From Myxococcales bacterium (lineage in GTDB: Bacteria; Myxococcota_A; Polyangia; Palsa-1104), in NCBI GenBank assembly GCA_003170275.1, contig PNAM01000058.1:31280-95279 (forward strand): DNA of 64,000 nucleotides, read 5' to 3'. The notes under the pieces were generated by a model. That model was not told the origin of the DNA, ran no database searches, and was given only the letters and a program-made list of their open reading frames with translations. This document shows positions 36,684 to 45,402 of the stretch, one piece after another. The first letter of the stretch is position 1, and every line of letters starts with the position of its first letter. A program made the translations under genes and the position numbers.

Positions 36684-37847
36684 CTAGAGGGGAAGTGTGA
36701 GTGTGAGCCCGGCGACCTCGGCATCGCCGAACGCCGTGTGCGCGTACTTGTCGTTGAACAGGTGCCCGTAGGACATCTCCAGCAGCCCTTCGGAGAGCCA
36801 CGCCGAGAGGCGACGCAGCCCGTGCAGACGGAACATCAGCCGCAGCTCGAGGAACATGTCGTCCATCTCGCCCAGCTTGGGGTCGGCGGTGAAGTAGGTC
36901 TGCCCGCGCGTGGAGGTCGACAGGCAGTGCTGGCAGGCCTTGCCGGTGTTGCCCGGATAGAACGGTTTGCCGTCGCCGAGATCGCTCCAGAAGCTGGCCG
37001 CGCGCTGCGTGTAGTAGCGGCCGGTGACGCGAAACTCGGCCGGTCCGACGGGCACGAAGATGCGCAGCTCGGGCGTCGACGAGAGCACCGTCCAGTCGTC
37101 CCAGTAGAAGCGGTACGAGGGTCGGAACCCGATGTACGGCACCAGCGTCGAGCCGAGCGGGATCACCCAGTTGAAGCCGGCGGCGAGCGACTGCTTGACG
37201 CGCTGAAAGGGAACCTTTTCGCGCGACGGCGAGCCGCCGAGGATCACCGTGCGGTACGGGTTGGCCTGAAAGCCGTTGTTCTGCGTGCCGAAGCCCGAGA
37301 CCGCGAGATCGTAGGACAGGTTGAACAGCAACGTCTTGTGCAGCACCTGCGACAGGCTGCCGATGAAGTGCAGCGTATCGAGCGTGCCGAGGGTGGTGTA
37401 GGTGGTCGCGGCCATGCGCTGCGCCACGTTGTCGTGGCCGTATGCTACAGCCAGGCCGAGCTGCGTATTCTTCTTGTACAGATCGAGCGTGCCCGAGAGC
37501 GAGACCGTGTGCGCCCAGTAGTCCGACTCCGACGAGTACGAGTAGCGCGCGGTGAGCTGCCCGCGGCCGAAGCGCTGGCCGAGGCGCACGCCGAACTCGT
37601 TGCGCAGCTCGGTGAACGGCTGGTCGCTCTTCACGCCGGCGGCCACCGAGGCGGAGGTGATGGTGTCGAGCAGGTAGTGCGCGCCGACGGTGGTGCCGGT
37701 GGCGAAGTCCTTGGAGAGCTCGGCCTCGGGCTGGATCACGCGCGTGTTGCGATCGCGATAGTAGTTGCCGCGGATCACCAGCTCGTCCGCGCGGCCTGCG
37801 CCGGCGAGCGCGGCCAGCAGCGCCGCTGCGAAGAGGAGGCGCGCCAC
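36684..37847 (-). CDS. DUF3570-type outer-membrane beta-barrel protein
   Basis: A 387-residue exported protein (GTG start; signal peptide MARLLFAAALLAALAGAGRA). The mature protein is a run of amphipathic strands ending in an aromatic or Leu residue (GNYYRDRNTRVIQPEAEL, ARYSYSSESDYWAHTVSLSG, YIGFRPSYRFYWDDW, VTGRYYTQRAASFW), the pattern of a porin-like barrel, with a CQHC pair near residue 290. The overall layout fits the DUF3570 family. The stop-to-start gap to the upstream DUF4266 gene is 5 bp, and DUF3570 and DUF4266 are known gene partners. Confidence 0.82.
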   Translation of the reverse strand: MARLLFAAALLAALAGAGRADELVIRGNYYRDRNTRVIQPEAELSKDFATGTTVGAHYLLDTITSASVAAGVKSDQPFTELRNEFGVRLGQRFGRGQLTARYSYSSESDYWAHTVSLSGTLDLYKKNTQLGLAVAYGHDNVAQRMAATTYTTLGTLDTLHFIGSLSQVLHKTLLFNLSYDLAVSGFGTQNNGFQANPYRTVILGGSPSREKVPFQRVKQSLAAGFNWVIPLGSTLVPYIGFRPSYRFYWDDWTVLSSTPELRIFVPVGPAEFRVTGRYYTQRAASFWSDLGDGKPFYPGNTGKACQHCLSTSTRGQTYFTADPKLGEMDDMFLELRLMFRLHGLRRLSAWLSEGLLEMSYGHLFNDKYAHTAFGDAEVAGLTLTLPL

Positions 37848-37852
37848 GTGCG

Positions 37853-38065
37853 TCAGTTGCAGCCGCAGCCGCCGCCGGCCGCACCGAAGCCGCCTTCGGA
37901 GCCTTCGCGCGAGGTCTGCCAGTGCTGGCGGAACTTGTCCTCGACGTGCTCCGCGCCCGGATCCATCGCGCGGATCGACAGGTACTCGCGCTGGTAGGGC
38001 TTGACCACCACGCAGCCGGCGCCCGACAGGCTCAGTGCGACGACGATCAGGGCTCGCAATCTCAC
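37853..38065 (-). CDS. DUF4266-type small lipoprotein with GGGCGC tail
   Basis: A 70-residue lipoprotein (GTG start; lipobox S-G-A-G-C with Cys18). Conserved DUF4266 pattern: VVKPYQREYLS, then REGSEGGFGAAGGGCGCN at the very C-terminus, giving two free cysteines in a glycine tail. The family is usually found beside DUF3570 barrels and thioredoxin-like and ApbE-like proteins; here only the DUF3570 partner is present. The role is unknown; the Cys tail could be a metal ligand or a modification site. Confidence 0.82.
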   Translation of the reverse strand: MRLRALIVVALSLSGAGCVVVKPYQREYLSIRAMDPGAEHVEDKFRQHWQTSREGSEGGFGAAGGGCGCN

Positions 38066-38117
38066 GCCGTCATCGTCCGTTAAAACCGCTGCGCGCGCAA
38101 GGCTGGGCGCGCGCCGA

Positions 38118-39404
38118 TCAGCCGCCGAGCAGCTCCAGGTTCTTGCGCGCCAGGGCGTAGTCGGGGTTGAGCGCGAGCGCTTGCTGCAGGCAGCGCTCGG
38201 CGTCCTTCTTGCGGGCCAGCGACAGGTAGGCGGCGCCCAGGTTGCCCCACGACGGATAGTGACGTGGCACCAGCGCGAGCACCGCCTCGAAGCCGCGCAC
38301 CGCCTCCTCGTGCGCGCCCTCTTCGAGCGCCGCGTACGCGCGCGCGAACAACTCCTCGCCGCGCAGGTAGTCCGACAGGGTCACGCCGGGATGGCTGTCG
38401 CGCAGCATGCGCTCGTACGCGCGGACGAAGCTGCGCGCCTCGGCCCGGCGTGGCGCGGCGCCGTCGCCGTCGTCGGTGAGCGTCAGGTACTCGCGCAGCG
38501 CCAGGTACGCGCCGCCCATGCGCTCGGACTGCTTGGCCGCCGCCGCCAGGTTCCAGCGGTGCAGCGGCTCGTCCGGCTCGAGCGTCGCCGCCTCGGTGAG
38601 GTGCGCGAGCGCTTCTTCGTGCGCGTCGAGCTGCAACAAGCAGATGCCGAGCGCCGAGCGCCCTTCGGCATGACCCGGGTTGGACGCGACGTAGCGCTCG
38701 AGTCGACGCTTCGCCGCGCGCGGGCGGCCGGCCTCCAGGTACTCGAGCCCACGGTCGAGCGCTTGCGCGGCCGCTCGCTCGGCCTTCGAGGCAGCGGCCT
38801 GCCGGCGCAGCTCGCCGAGCTCGGCGCGCGACTCGGCGGGAAGATCTTTTCGCTGGCACAGCGCATCGAGCAACGGCAGGGCACGCTTGCCCCCGTGCCG
38901 CACCACTTCTGCGGCAAACGCGGGCAGCTCCGGCTCGGGCACCTGCTCCACGATCAGATCGACGGCTTGCACCACCTCGCCGTCCTCGTCGAGGCTCTTG
39001 AGCAGATCCTTGACGCTCCTCTCCAGGAGCGCCTCGGGATCGTGCAGCGCCGCGTGCGGCGGGATCGGCGCGTCGAGCTCGGACAAAAGGCCCATCGCGC
39101 GCGCTTTGATCGCATCGGCGATCTCCGGATCGGCCAGCAGCAGCCCGATCTTGCCGATCACTCGCTGGCCGCCGAGCCGGGCGAGCAGGTAGTAGGCCCA
39201 GCTCGATTCGGTCTCGTTGTCCGAGCTGAACGCGCGCAGCAGGGTCGGCACCGCGGCGTTGCCGGCAGTTCGCACACAGCGCACCGCCGACCGCCGGGCG
39301 TTTCCGGCCGGAATCAGGCCCTGGGCGGACTGTTGAAGCGACTGGACAACGGTGCGTAAGGGAGCGAGAGACTTGGAGATATCTTGGGGCTGCCGTGCGG
39401 CCAT
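38118..39404 (-). CDS. HEAT plus TPR repeat protein
   Basis: A 428-residue cytoplasmic scaffold. The N-terminal half is HEAT-like (AVRCVRTAGNAAVPTLLRAF, ESSWAYYLLARLGGQRVIGK), the C-terminal ~200 residues are TPRs (ALDRGLEYLEAGRPRAAKRR, RSALGICLLQLDAHEEALAH, PSWGNLGAAYLSLARKKDAE). No catalytic motif. Start uncertain: ATG 39404 is chosen because a candidate promoter lies immediately upstream of the alternative ATG 39434, which would leave almost no leader. Confidence 0.8.
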   Translation of the reverse strand: MAARQPQDISKSLAPLRTVVQSLQQSAQGLIPAGNARRSAVRCVRTAGNAAVPTLLRAFSSDNETESSWAYYLLARLGGQRVIGKIGLLLADPEIADAIKARAMGLLSELDAPIPPHAALHDPEALLERSVKDLLKSLDEDGEVVQAVDLIVEQVPEPELPAFAAEVVRHGGKRALPLLDALCQRKDLPAESRAELGELRRQAAASKAERAAAQALDRGLEYLEAGRPRAAKRRLERYVASNPGHAEGRSALGICLLQLDAHEEALAHLTEAATLEPDEPLHRWNLAAAAKQSERMGGAYLALREYLTLTDDGDGAAPRRAEARSFVRAYERMLRDSHPGVTLSDYLRGEELFARAYAALEEGAHEEAVRGFEAVLALVPRHYPSWGNLGAAYLSLARKKDAERCLQQALALNPDYALARKNLELLGG

Positions 39405-39443
39405 GACATCCCGGGGCAGACCACGCTTGCCCATATACGCTAC

Positions 39444-39470
39444 GTTATATGTATGGTCACTCGCTGTCAA
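39444..39470 (-). promoter_or_regulatory. Candidate sigma-70 promoter for the HEAT/TPR gene
   Basis: On the minus strand a perfect -35 hexamer TTGACA (39470-39465) is followed after 15 bp by TATAAC (39449-39444). The spacer is two bases shorter than ideal. The stretch is strikingly AT-rich for this genome and lies in the divergent gap between the TPR gene and the glycosyltransferase gene. Transcription would begin near 39437. Confidence 0.4.
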
Positions 39471-39551
39471 TATCTCCATCAATAAGCAGGCACTTTCTTG
39501 CGCCCGGACGTGGTTCCGGCTCGTTGCTTGCTGGTCTCTTCCAATACAGCC

Positions 39552-40607
39552 ATGCGCATCGCGATGATCTCGACGCCGTTCGTTCCCGTCCCGCCTCCAC
39601 AGTATGGTGGCACTGAGCTGATCGTCTCCGAGCTGGTCGGCGGCCTGACCGCGCTCGGTCACGAGGTGACGTTGTTCACCTGCGGTCAGTCGAGCGCGCC
39701 GTGCGAGGTGCGCTCGCTCTACGATTGTGCGCGTTGGCCGCCCGATCCGTACCCTGAGCTCGATCACGCGGCCTGGGCGATCGAGCAGATCCTCGGCGCG
39801 TCGCGCGGGTTCGACCTGGTGCACGCGCACATCCCGTCGGCGCTGCCGTTCGCGCGGCTGATCGACGTGCCGATGGTGTACACGGTGCATCACGCGCACG
39901 AGGCGCGGCTGGGGCCGCTCTACCAGCGCGCGAACGCGCAGTTCGTCGCCATCAGCGATCGGCAGCGCGCGCTCTCACCCGTGCTGCGCGAGGCGGTGGT
40001 GATCCGTCACGGCCTCGATCCGGCGGGCTACGCGTTCGGGACGGGGGAGGGCGGCTACGTCGGCTTCCTGGGACGCTTCGCCGCCGAGAAGGGCGTGCAC
40101 CACGCGATCGACGCGGCGTCCGCCGCAGGCCTGCCGCTGCGCCTGGCGGGCAAACCGCACTGGCGCGATCAAGACTATTTCCGCACGCAGGTGCAGCCGC
40201 GGCTCGCCGCCGCCGTCGAGGCAGGCGCGGCGCGCCTGGTCGGCGAGGTGGGCGGCCAACGCAAGGTCGACTTTCTTCGCGACGCGCGCGCCCTCCTGTT
40301 TCCCATCGAGTGGGAGGAGCCGTTCGGCCTGGTGATGATCGAAGCGATGCTTTGCGGCACGCCGGTGGTCGCCTTCGGACGCGGCTCGGTGCCGGAGGTG
40401 ATCGACGAGGGCGTGACCGGTTTCGTGTGTGAGGACGTGGCGCAGATGAGCGAGCGGTTGCAAGCGCTGGACGGCTTCGACCGCGTGCGCTGTCGCCAGC
40501 GCGCGCTCGAACGTTGGTCGGCGCGCCGCATGGTCGGAGAGTACGAGCGGCTGTACGAGCTGGTGGCCTCGACGGGGCGCGGCGAGCTCGCCGAGGTCCA
40601 GAGCTAG
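39552..40607 (+). CDS. GT4-family glycosyltransferase
   Basis: A 351-residue GT-B enzyme. The N-terminal acceptor domain has PPPQYGGTELIVSELVGGL; the C-terminal nucleotide-sugar site has GFLGRFAAEKGVHHAIDAA and the retaining-GT4 E-x7-E motif in EEPFGLVMIEAMLCGTPVVAF. Start at ATG 39552 (MRIAMISTPFVP), where the first Rossmann strand begins. Followed after 3 bp by the glucan debranching-like gene, so it may build or extend a glucoside; the sugar donor cannot be read. Confidence 0.9.
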   Translation: MRIAMISTPFVPVPPPQYGGTELIVSELVGGLTALGHEVTLFTCGQSSAPCEVRSLYDCARWPPDPYPELDHAAWAIEQILGASRGFDLVHAHIPSALPFARLIDVPMVYTVHHAHEARLGPLYQRANAQFVAISDRQRALSPVLREAVVIRHGLDPAGYAFGTGEGGYVGFLGRFAAEKGVHHAIDAASAAGLPLRLAGKPHWRDQDYFRTQVQPRLAAAVEAGAARLVGEVGGQRKVDFLRDARALLFPIEWEEPFGLVMIEAMLCGTPVVAFGRGSVPEVIDEGVTGFVCEDVAQMSERLQALDGFDRVRCRQRALERWSARRMVGEYERLYELVASTGRGELAEVQS

Positions 40608-40610
40608 CAC

Positions 40611-42812
40611 ATGGGAGACGAGGAACATCCGCCACGGCTGGCTCCGGAAGTCGCCCAGCCGTCGGTCGACTCGGGCGGTCGCTCGCTCGAGCTGCCCACG
40701 TCGGGCGAGACCGAGCCGCTGGTGCTGTCGCGCGGCAACCTGTTCTGCGTCACCAACCACCGCGGCGACATCGCGCCCGCCGGCGCGCGCGACCTCGGGC
40801 TGTTCTGCGACGACACCCGTCACCTCTCCTACCTGGAGCTGTTCGTCGCCGGCGGCCCGCCGGTGGTGCTCTCGGCCGGCACGCACGGCGCGGCGAACTC
40901 GCAGGTCGATCTCACGCTGACCGACAGCCAGTTCGGCGGCTTCTTGACCGATCCGCAAAACTTCCTGCACATCCGGCGCAAGCAGCTCCTCGACGGCGAG
41001 CTGGTCGAGCAGATCGTGGTCACCAATCACCTGCGGCGCGCGGTCGACCTGTGGCTCGAGCTGCGCATGGCGGCCGACTTCGCCGACGTGTTCGAGGTGC
41101 GCGGCGCCCGCCGCAAGCGTCGCGGCACGCTCAAGCCGCCGCAGCACGCCGGCGACCAGCTGATCTTCATGTACCAGGGGCTCGACGGCGAGACCTACCG
41201 CACGGTGGTGCGCATGTGGCCCGAGCCGAAGCGCGTGGGGCCGACTGGGCCGTTCTGGGAGCTGCGGCTGGAGCCGGGCGAGGCGACCGTGCTCGAGGTG
41301 ATCGTGCAACCGGCGCGCGGCGTACCTCGCGAGCTGGTCGCGGTGCCGTTCGACGTGCGGCTGCAGCGGCTGCGCTCGGCGCACGACCAGTTCATCAGCA
41401 GCACCACCGTCGTGTCGTGCAACAACGTGTCGTTCCAGGACGCGCTCAGCCACGATCTGCAGGACCTCGACGCGTTGCAGCTGAAGGTCGACGGCAAGCA
41501 CGCGATCCTCGGCGCCGGCATCCCGTGGTTCGCAGCGCCGTTCGGCCGCGACTCGATCCTGACCAGCCTGGAGATGCTGAGCGTGGCGCCGCACCTGGCG
41601 GTCGACACGCTGCGCACGCTGGCCGCGCTGCAGGGGCTAAAGTTCGACAGCTGGCGCGAGGAGGAGCCGGGCAAGATCATCCACGAGCTCCGCCGCGGCG
41701 AGATGGTGCGCACCGGCGAGATTCCGCACGCGCGGTACTTCGGCAGCATCGACTCCACGCCGTTGTGGCTGATGCTACTCGGCGAGACCCATCGCTGGCT
41801 CGGCGATCGCGCGCTGCTCGAGGAGCTGCGCCCCAACGCGGAGGCGGCGCTGGCGTGGATCCAGCGCCGGCTCGTCGAGGGCCAAGGCTTCGTGCGCTAC
41901 CAGCGCACGCACGAAAAGGGGCTCGAGAACCAGGGCTGGAAGGACAGCCGCGACGGCGTGTCGTTCCCCGACGGCACCATCGCGCAGGCGCCGATCGCAC
42001 TGGTCGAGGTGCAGGGCTACGTGGTCGGCGCGCTGTCGGCGATGGGCCAGGTGCTCGCGGCGCTCGGCGACGACGAGCGCGCCGCCGAGCTCGAGCGCCA
42101 GGCGCTGGCGCTCAAGCAACAGCTCCACGAGGCGTTCTGGGTGCCCGAGACCGAATACTACGCGCTGGCGCTCGATGGCGCCGGCCGGCAGGTGCCCACC
42201 ATCACCTCCAACCCCGGGCACCTGTTGTTCTCCGGCGCGATCCTCGACGACAAAGCGTCACGCGTGGTCGACGTGCTGCTCTCCGAAGAGGTGTACTCCG
42301 GCTACGGCGTGCGCACGCTGGCGCGCGGCCAGGCGGTCTACAATCCGCTCTCGTACCACAACGGCTCGGTGTGGCCGCACGACAACGCGCTGTGCGCGCT
42401 CGGTGCGGCGCGTTACGGGCGCGGCGACGGGGCGCTGCGCATCCTCGAGGGGCTGTATCACGCCTCGCGCCACTTTCGCCGCCACCGCCTGCCCGAGCTG
42501 TTCTGCGGGCTCGGACGCGCCGACGGCGATTTCCTGGTCCATTATCCGGTGTCCTGCTCGCCGCAGGCCTGGGCGTCGGGCGCGTTCTTCCTGCTGCTCC
42601 AGGCGGTGCTCGGCTTGCGCGCCGACGCCACCACCGGCGTGCTGCACGTGTGCAACCCGCGCCTGCCCGACTTCATGGACAAGCTCGACCTGTGCGGGCT
42701 TCGCGTCGGCGCCGCGCATGTGTCGCTGCACTTCAAGCGCGCCAACGGACGCTGTCACGTCGACGTGCTCGATCAGGCCGGCCCGCTCAAGGTGCGCATC
42801 GATCTCGGTTAG
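40611..42812 (+). CDS. Glycogen-debranching-type amylo-alpha-1,6-glucosidase
   Basis: A 733-residue protein with an N-terminal beta-sandwich of the GDE_N type (NLFCVTNHRGDIAP, FCDDTRHLSYLELF) and an (alpha/alpha)6 barrel (~300-690) with FGRDSILTSLEML, SIDSTPLWLMLLGE, YNPLSYHNGSVWPHDNALCA. This arrangement is that of bacterial amylo-1,6-glucosidase or related trehalose/glucan glycosidases. Cytoplasmic, no signal peptide. It is downstream of a GT4 enzyme and faces a GH15 enzyme on the other strand, making a small glucan-processing locus. Confidence 0.88.
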   Translation: MGDEEHPPRLAPEVAQPSVDSGGRSLELPTSGETEPLVLSRGNLFCVTNHRGDIAPAGARDLGLFCDDTRHLSYLELFVAGGPPVVLSAGTHGAANSQVDLTLTDSQFGGFLTDPQNFLHIRRKQLLDGELVEQIVVTNHLRRAVDLWLELRMAADFADVFEVRGARRKRRGTLKPPQHAGDQLIFMYQGLDGETYRTVVRMWPEPKRVGPTGPFWELRLEPGEATVLEVIVQPARGVPRELVAVPFDVRLQRLRSAHDQFISSTTVVSCNNVSFQDALSHDLQDLDALQLKVDGKHAILGAGIPWFAAPFGRDSILTSLEMLSVAPHLAVDTLRTLAALQGLKFDSWREEEPGKIIHELRRGEMVRTGEIPHARYFGSIDSTPLWLMLLGETHRWLGDRALLEELRPNAEAALAWIQRRLVEGQGFVRYQRTHEKGLENQGWKDSRDGVSFPDGTIAQAPIALVEVQGYVVGALSAMGQVLAALGDDERAAELERQALALKQQLHEAFWVPETEYYALALDGAGRQVPTITSNPGHLLFSGAILDDKASRVVDVLLSEEVYSGYGVRTLARGQAVYNPLSYHNGSVWPHDNALCALGAARYGRGDGALRILEGLYHASRHFRRHRLPELFCGLGRADGDFLVHYPVSCSPQAWASGAFFLLLQAVLGLRADATTGVLHVCNPRLPDFMDKLDLCGLRVGAAHVSLHFKRANGRCHVDVLDQAGPLKVRIDLG

Positions 42813-42821
42813 CTCAGCTGG

Positions 42822-43316
42822 CTAGAAGCAGCGGGCGGTGCCGGGGAGCGTGTAGAACGCGCCGAGGATCGCGCCGAACGCGAGGTGCGCGACCAGGGTG
42901 ATCGCGGGGGTCGGCGCGCCGTAGTGCAAGGCGAGGAAGCCGGGCGGCTCGAGCTGGCGCACCACCGTCGGGCCGCGCTGCTCCGAGGCCATGCGCGGGT
43001 GCACGGCGGGGAACAGCGGCATCGCCACCAGCAGCACGAACGCGCCGTGGAAGAAGCCGATCGTCATGCCCAGCCACCAGGTCGCGTGGTGCCAGGCGTG
43101 GAACGCGGCCACGTAGACGAGCGAGAACAGCCAGCCGTTGACGAAGTGCACGCCGAATCCGATCAGCTTGGAGCGCTCGCGGTCGGCCGTGTGCATGGTG
43201 CCGATCAGATAGGTGATGTTCATGCGCGTGAGCTTGAGGCCCTGACTGCCGGACATCAGCGACGTGAGCACCACCGTGGCGACGAAGCCCCACAAGAACC
43301 AGCTCGGCACGTTCAT
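42822..43316 (-). CDS. Four-helix membrane protein of unknown function
   Basis: A 164-residue integral membrane protein with helices at ~5-25, 50-70, 82-104 and 138-158. Charged and His residues lie in loops (TMHTADRERSK, HAWHHATWW). Its ATG overlaps the stop of the GH15 gene by 4 bases, so the two are coupled. Not assigned to a named family; length and pattern resemble small uncharacterised bacterial membrane proteins. Confidence 0.75.
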   Translation of the reverse strand: MNVPSWFLWGFVATVVLTSLMSGSQGLKLTRMNITYLIGTMHTADRERSKLIGFGVHFVNGWLFSLVYVAAFHAWHHATWWLGMTIGFFHGAFVLLVAMPLFPAVHPRMASEQRGPTVVRQLEPPGFLALHYGAPTPAITLVAHLAFGAILGAFYTLPGTARCF

Positions 43317-45145
43317 GCGTACACCTCGTGCTCCAGGCGCGGCGCCGGCTCCTGCCGCTCGCGGGCTGCCCGCTCCTCGACGGCGAGCGCGGCGCTGATC
43401 AGCCCGAGGTGGGTGAACCCCTGCGGGAAATTGCCGAGCTGCGCGCCGGTCTCCGGATCGACCTCTTCGCCGCACAGCCCGAGATCGTTGCGGTGCTCGA
43501 GGAGCTGCTCGAGCGCCGCGCGCGCTTCGTCGAGCGATCCGCCGCCGAGCGCCAGGCACTCGACCGCCCAGAACCCGCAGATGCCGAACGCACCCTCGAC
43601 GCGTCCGTCCGCGCGCAGGTAGCGGCGCAGGAGCCCGCGCCCGGCGCCGAGCTGCTCGCGCAGGCGCGCATAGGTGAGCCGCATGCGCGCCGACGCCGCC
43701 GACTCGAAGCCGTGATACGGGAGCAGCAGCACGCTCGCGTCGAGGTCGTCCCCGTCGAGCGTGCCGGTGTAGCAGGACAGGCGGTCGTTCCAAGCGCGCC
43801 GCTCGATCTCCTCGCGCAAGATCGCGCGGTGACGGCCAAAGCGATCGGCCTGCGCGCGCTCGAGGTGCCCCTTGCCGTGCAGCTCGAGCAGGCGGTCGAG
43901 GCCCGCCCAGCACATGACGCGCGAGTGGGTGTGGTGCCGGCGCCCGCCGCGCGGCTCCCAGATCCCCTCATCGGGCTCCTGCGCGTGCTCGCACAGGTAC
44001 TCGCCCAGCTCGCACAACAGCGCCCTTCGCTCGTGATCGAGGGAGCGGCCGTGGCGCACCATCCGCGTCGCCGCGTCGATCACCTCGCCCCACACGTCGA
44101 GCTGGAGCTGATCTCGCGCGCCGTTGCCGACGCGCACCGGCTGCGAGCCGCGATAGCCGGACAGGTGCGGCAGCGTGCGCTCGGGCCGGGGCTCGCGTCC
44201 GAACAGGTCATAGAGCGGGTTCAGCCGCGGGCGTGAGCGGCGGGTCGCATGCAAGAGCCAGCTCACGAACGCCTCGCCCTCGTCGTAATAGCCGAGGCCG
44301 AACAGCGCGCGGCCGGTCATCGATGCGTCGCGCAGCCAGCAGAAGCGGTAGTCCCAGTTGAGCGCGTCGCCCAGGCGCTCGGGCAGCGACGTGGTCGGCG
44401 CGGCGATGATCGCGCCCGATGGCGCGTACTGCAGCAGCTTGAGGGTGAGCGCCGAGCGCACCACCGCGTCTCGATAGGGACCGTGGTAGTTGGCGCGCGC
44501 GGCCCAACGGCTCCACCACGCGACCGAGCGCGCGATCACCAGGTCGGTGTGATCGCCGAGCGGCGGCAGCACCGCCGGCGCGTCCTCGGAGTAGGTGAGC
44601 GAGAAGTAGACCGACTGGCCGGCCGAGAGGCGCAGGCGCGGCGCAAAGGGAACGCTGGCGCGCAACGAGACCAGCGCGCCGCCGGTCTCGAGGGTCAGCC
44701 CGAACGGACCGCGATCGCGGACGCGCGGCGTGACCCGCCCGTAGTCGGGTCGCGGCTGAAAGCACACCTCGATCTCGGCTTCGCCGCGCTCGCAGGTCAC
44801 GCGCCGCACCAGCTCGTGATCGGGCGTGAGCTCGCGCTGCTTGTGCGCCTCGTCCGAGACCGGCATCAGATCGGTCAGCCCGACCACCCCGTCCGCCAGC
44901 TCGAAGCGCGTGTGCAGGACGTTGCTCTCCTTTAGATAGGCGCGCTCCACGCGGCTCGCGCCGATCGGCGCGATGCGGAAGCAGCCGCCGCGCTCGGGAT
45001 CGAGCAGCGCGCCGAACAGGGACGGGCTGTCGAACGCCGGCCAGCAAAGCCAGTCGATCGATCCGCTTCGGGAGACCAGGGCGGCGGCGCGGCCGTCGCC
45101 GATGAGCGCGTAGTCGTCGATGGGTGAAAAGGGCGGGCTGTGCAT
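43313..45145 (-). CDS. GH15-family glucoamylase/trehalase-like glycosidase
   Basis: A ~610-residue cytoplasmic glycosidase. The N-terminus has the typical IDDYALIGDGRAAALVSRSGSIDWLCWPAFDSP (quoted in parts: IDDYALIGDGR, GSIDWLCWP), a beta-sandwich, then an (alpha/alpha)6 barrel with LNWDYRFCWLRDASMTG and the late QAG/GFTHLGLI segment. Family members hydrolyse alpha-glucans or trehalose. ATG 45145 is used; GTG 45154 is also possible, and a 13-bp perfect palindrome (ACTAGG-T-CCTAGT, 45153-45165) covers that codon. Confidence 0.88.
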   Translation of the reverse strand: MHSPPFSPIDDYALIGDGRAAALVSRSGSIDWLCWPAFDSPSLFGALLDPERGGCFRIAPIGASRVERAYLKESNVLHTRFELADGVVGLTDLMPVSDEAHKQRELTPDHELVRRVTCERGEAEIEVCFQPRPDYGRVTPRVRDRGPFGLTLETGGALVSLRASVPFAPRLRLSAGQSVYFSLTYSEDAPAVLPPLGDHTDLVIARSVAWWSRWAARANYHGPYRDAVVRSALTLKLLQYAPSGAIIAAPTTSLPERLGDALNWDYRFCWLRDASMTGRALFGLGYYDEGEAFVSWLLHATRRSRPRLNPLYDLFGREPRPERTLPHLSGYRGSQPVRVGNGARDQLQLDVWGEVIDAATRMVRHGRSLDHERRALLCELGEYLCEHAQEPDEGIWEPRGGRRHHTHSRVMCWAGLDRLLELHGKGHLERAQADRFGRHRAILREEIERRAWNDRLSCYTGTLDGDDLDASVLLLPYHGFESAASARMRLTYARLREQLGAGRGLLRRYLRADGRVEGAFGICGFWAVECLALGGGSLDEARAALEQLLEHRNDLGLCGEEVDPETGAQLGNFPQGFTHLGLISAALAVEERAARERQEPAPRLEHEVYA

Positions 45146-45154
45146 GCCGGTCAC

Positions 45155-45402
45155 TAGGTCCTAGTCGCCCAACCAGGCCTCGCCAGGGCACCTTCGATGG
45201 TCGATCTGTGGACGATCCAGGCGCGGTTGTCGCTTTTCCGGTCACCCTCCAACTAATTCCTGAGCATTGCTTGCCTTTTTATTGGTCAGATTCGATGACG
45301 CACACCGTCGTGTCGTCGGATTGTACGGCGGATCCGGTCGTATTTTGGCCGTAAATTAGGGTGTTTAGGCTGGCATGGGACGTGCGAGGAGCGGGCGTCG
45401 CC
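45155..45402. other. Intergenic region, divergent promoters expected
   Basis: A 248-bp AT-richer gap between the GH15 gene and the start of the pyrimidine-degradation operon. It contains the ACTAGGTCCTAGT palindrome at its left edge and a short ACAC-CGTC-GTGT inverted repeat near 45301-45312. No convincing -35/-10 pair was identified. The promoter and any pyrimidine-responsive operator for the operon should be here. Confidence 0.4.

Noticed and set aside
45371..45386. Sigma-54-like GG-N10-GC element upstream of preT
   Set aside because: The flanking bases match the consensus poorly and the site is so close to the ATG that almost no leader would remain.
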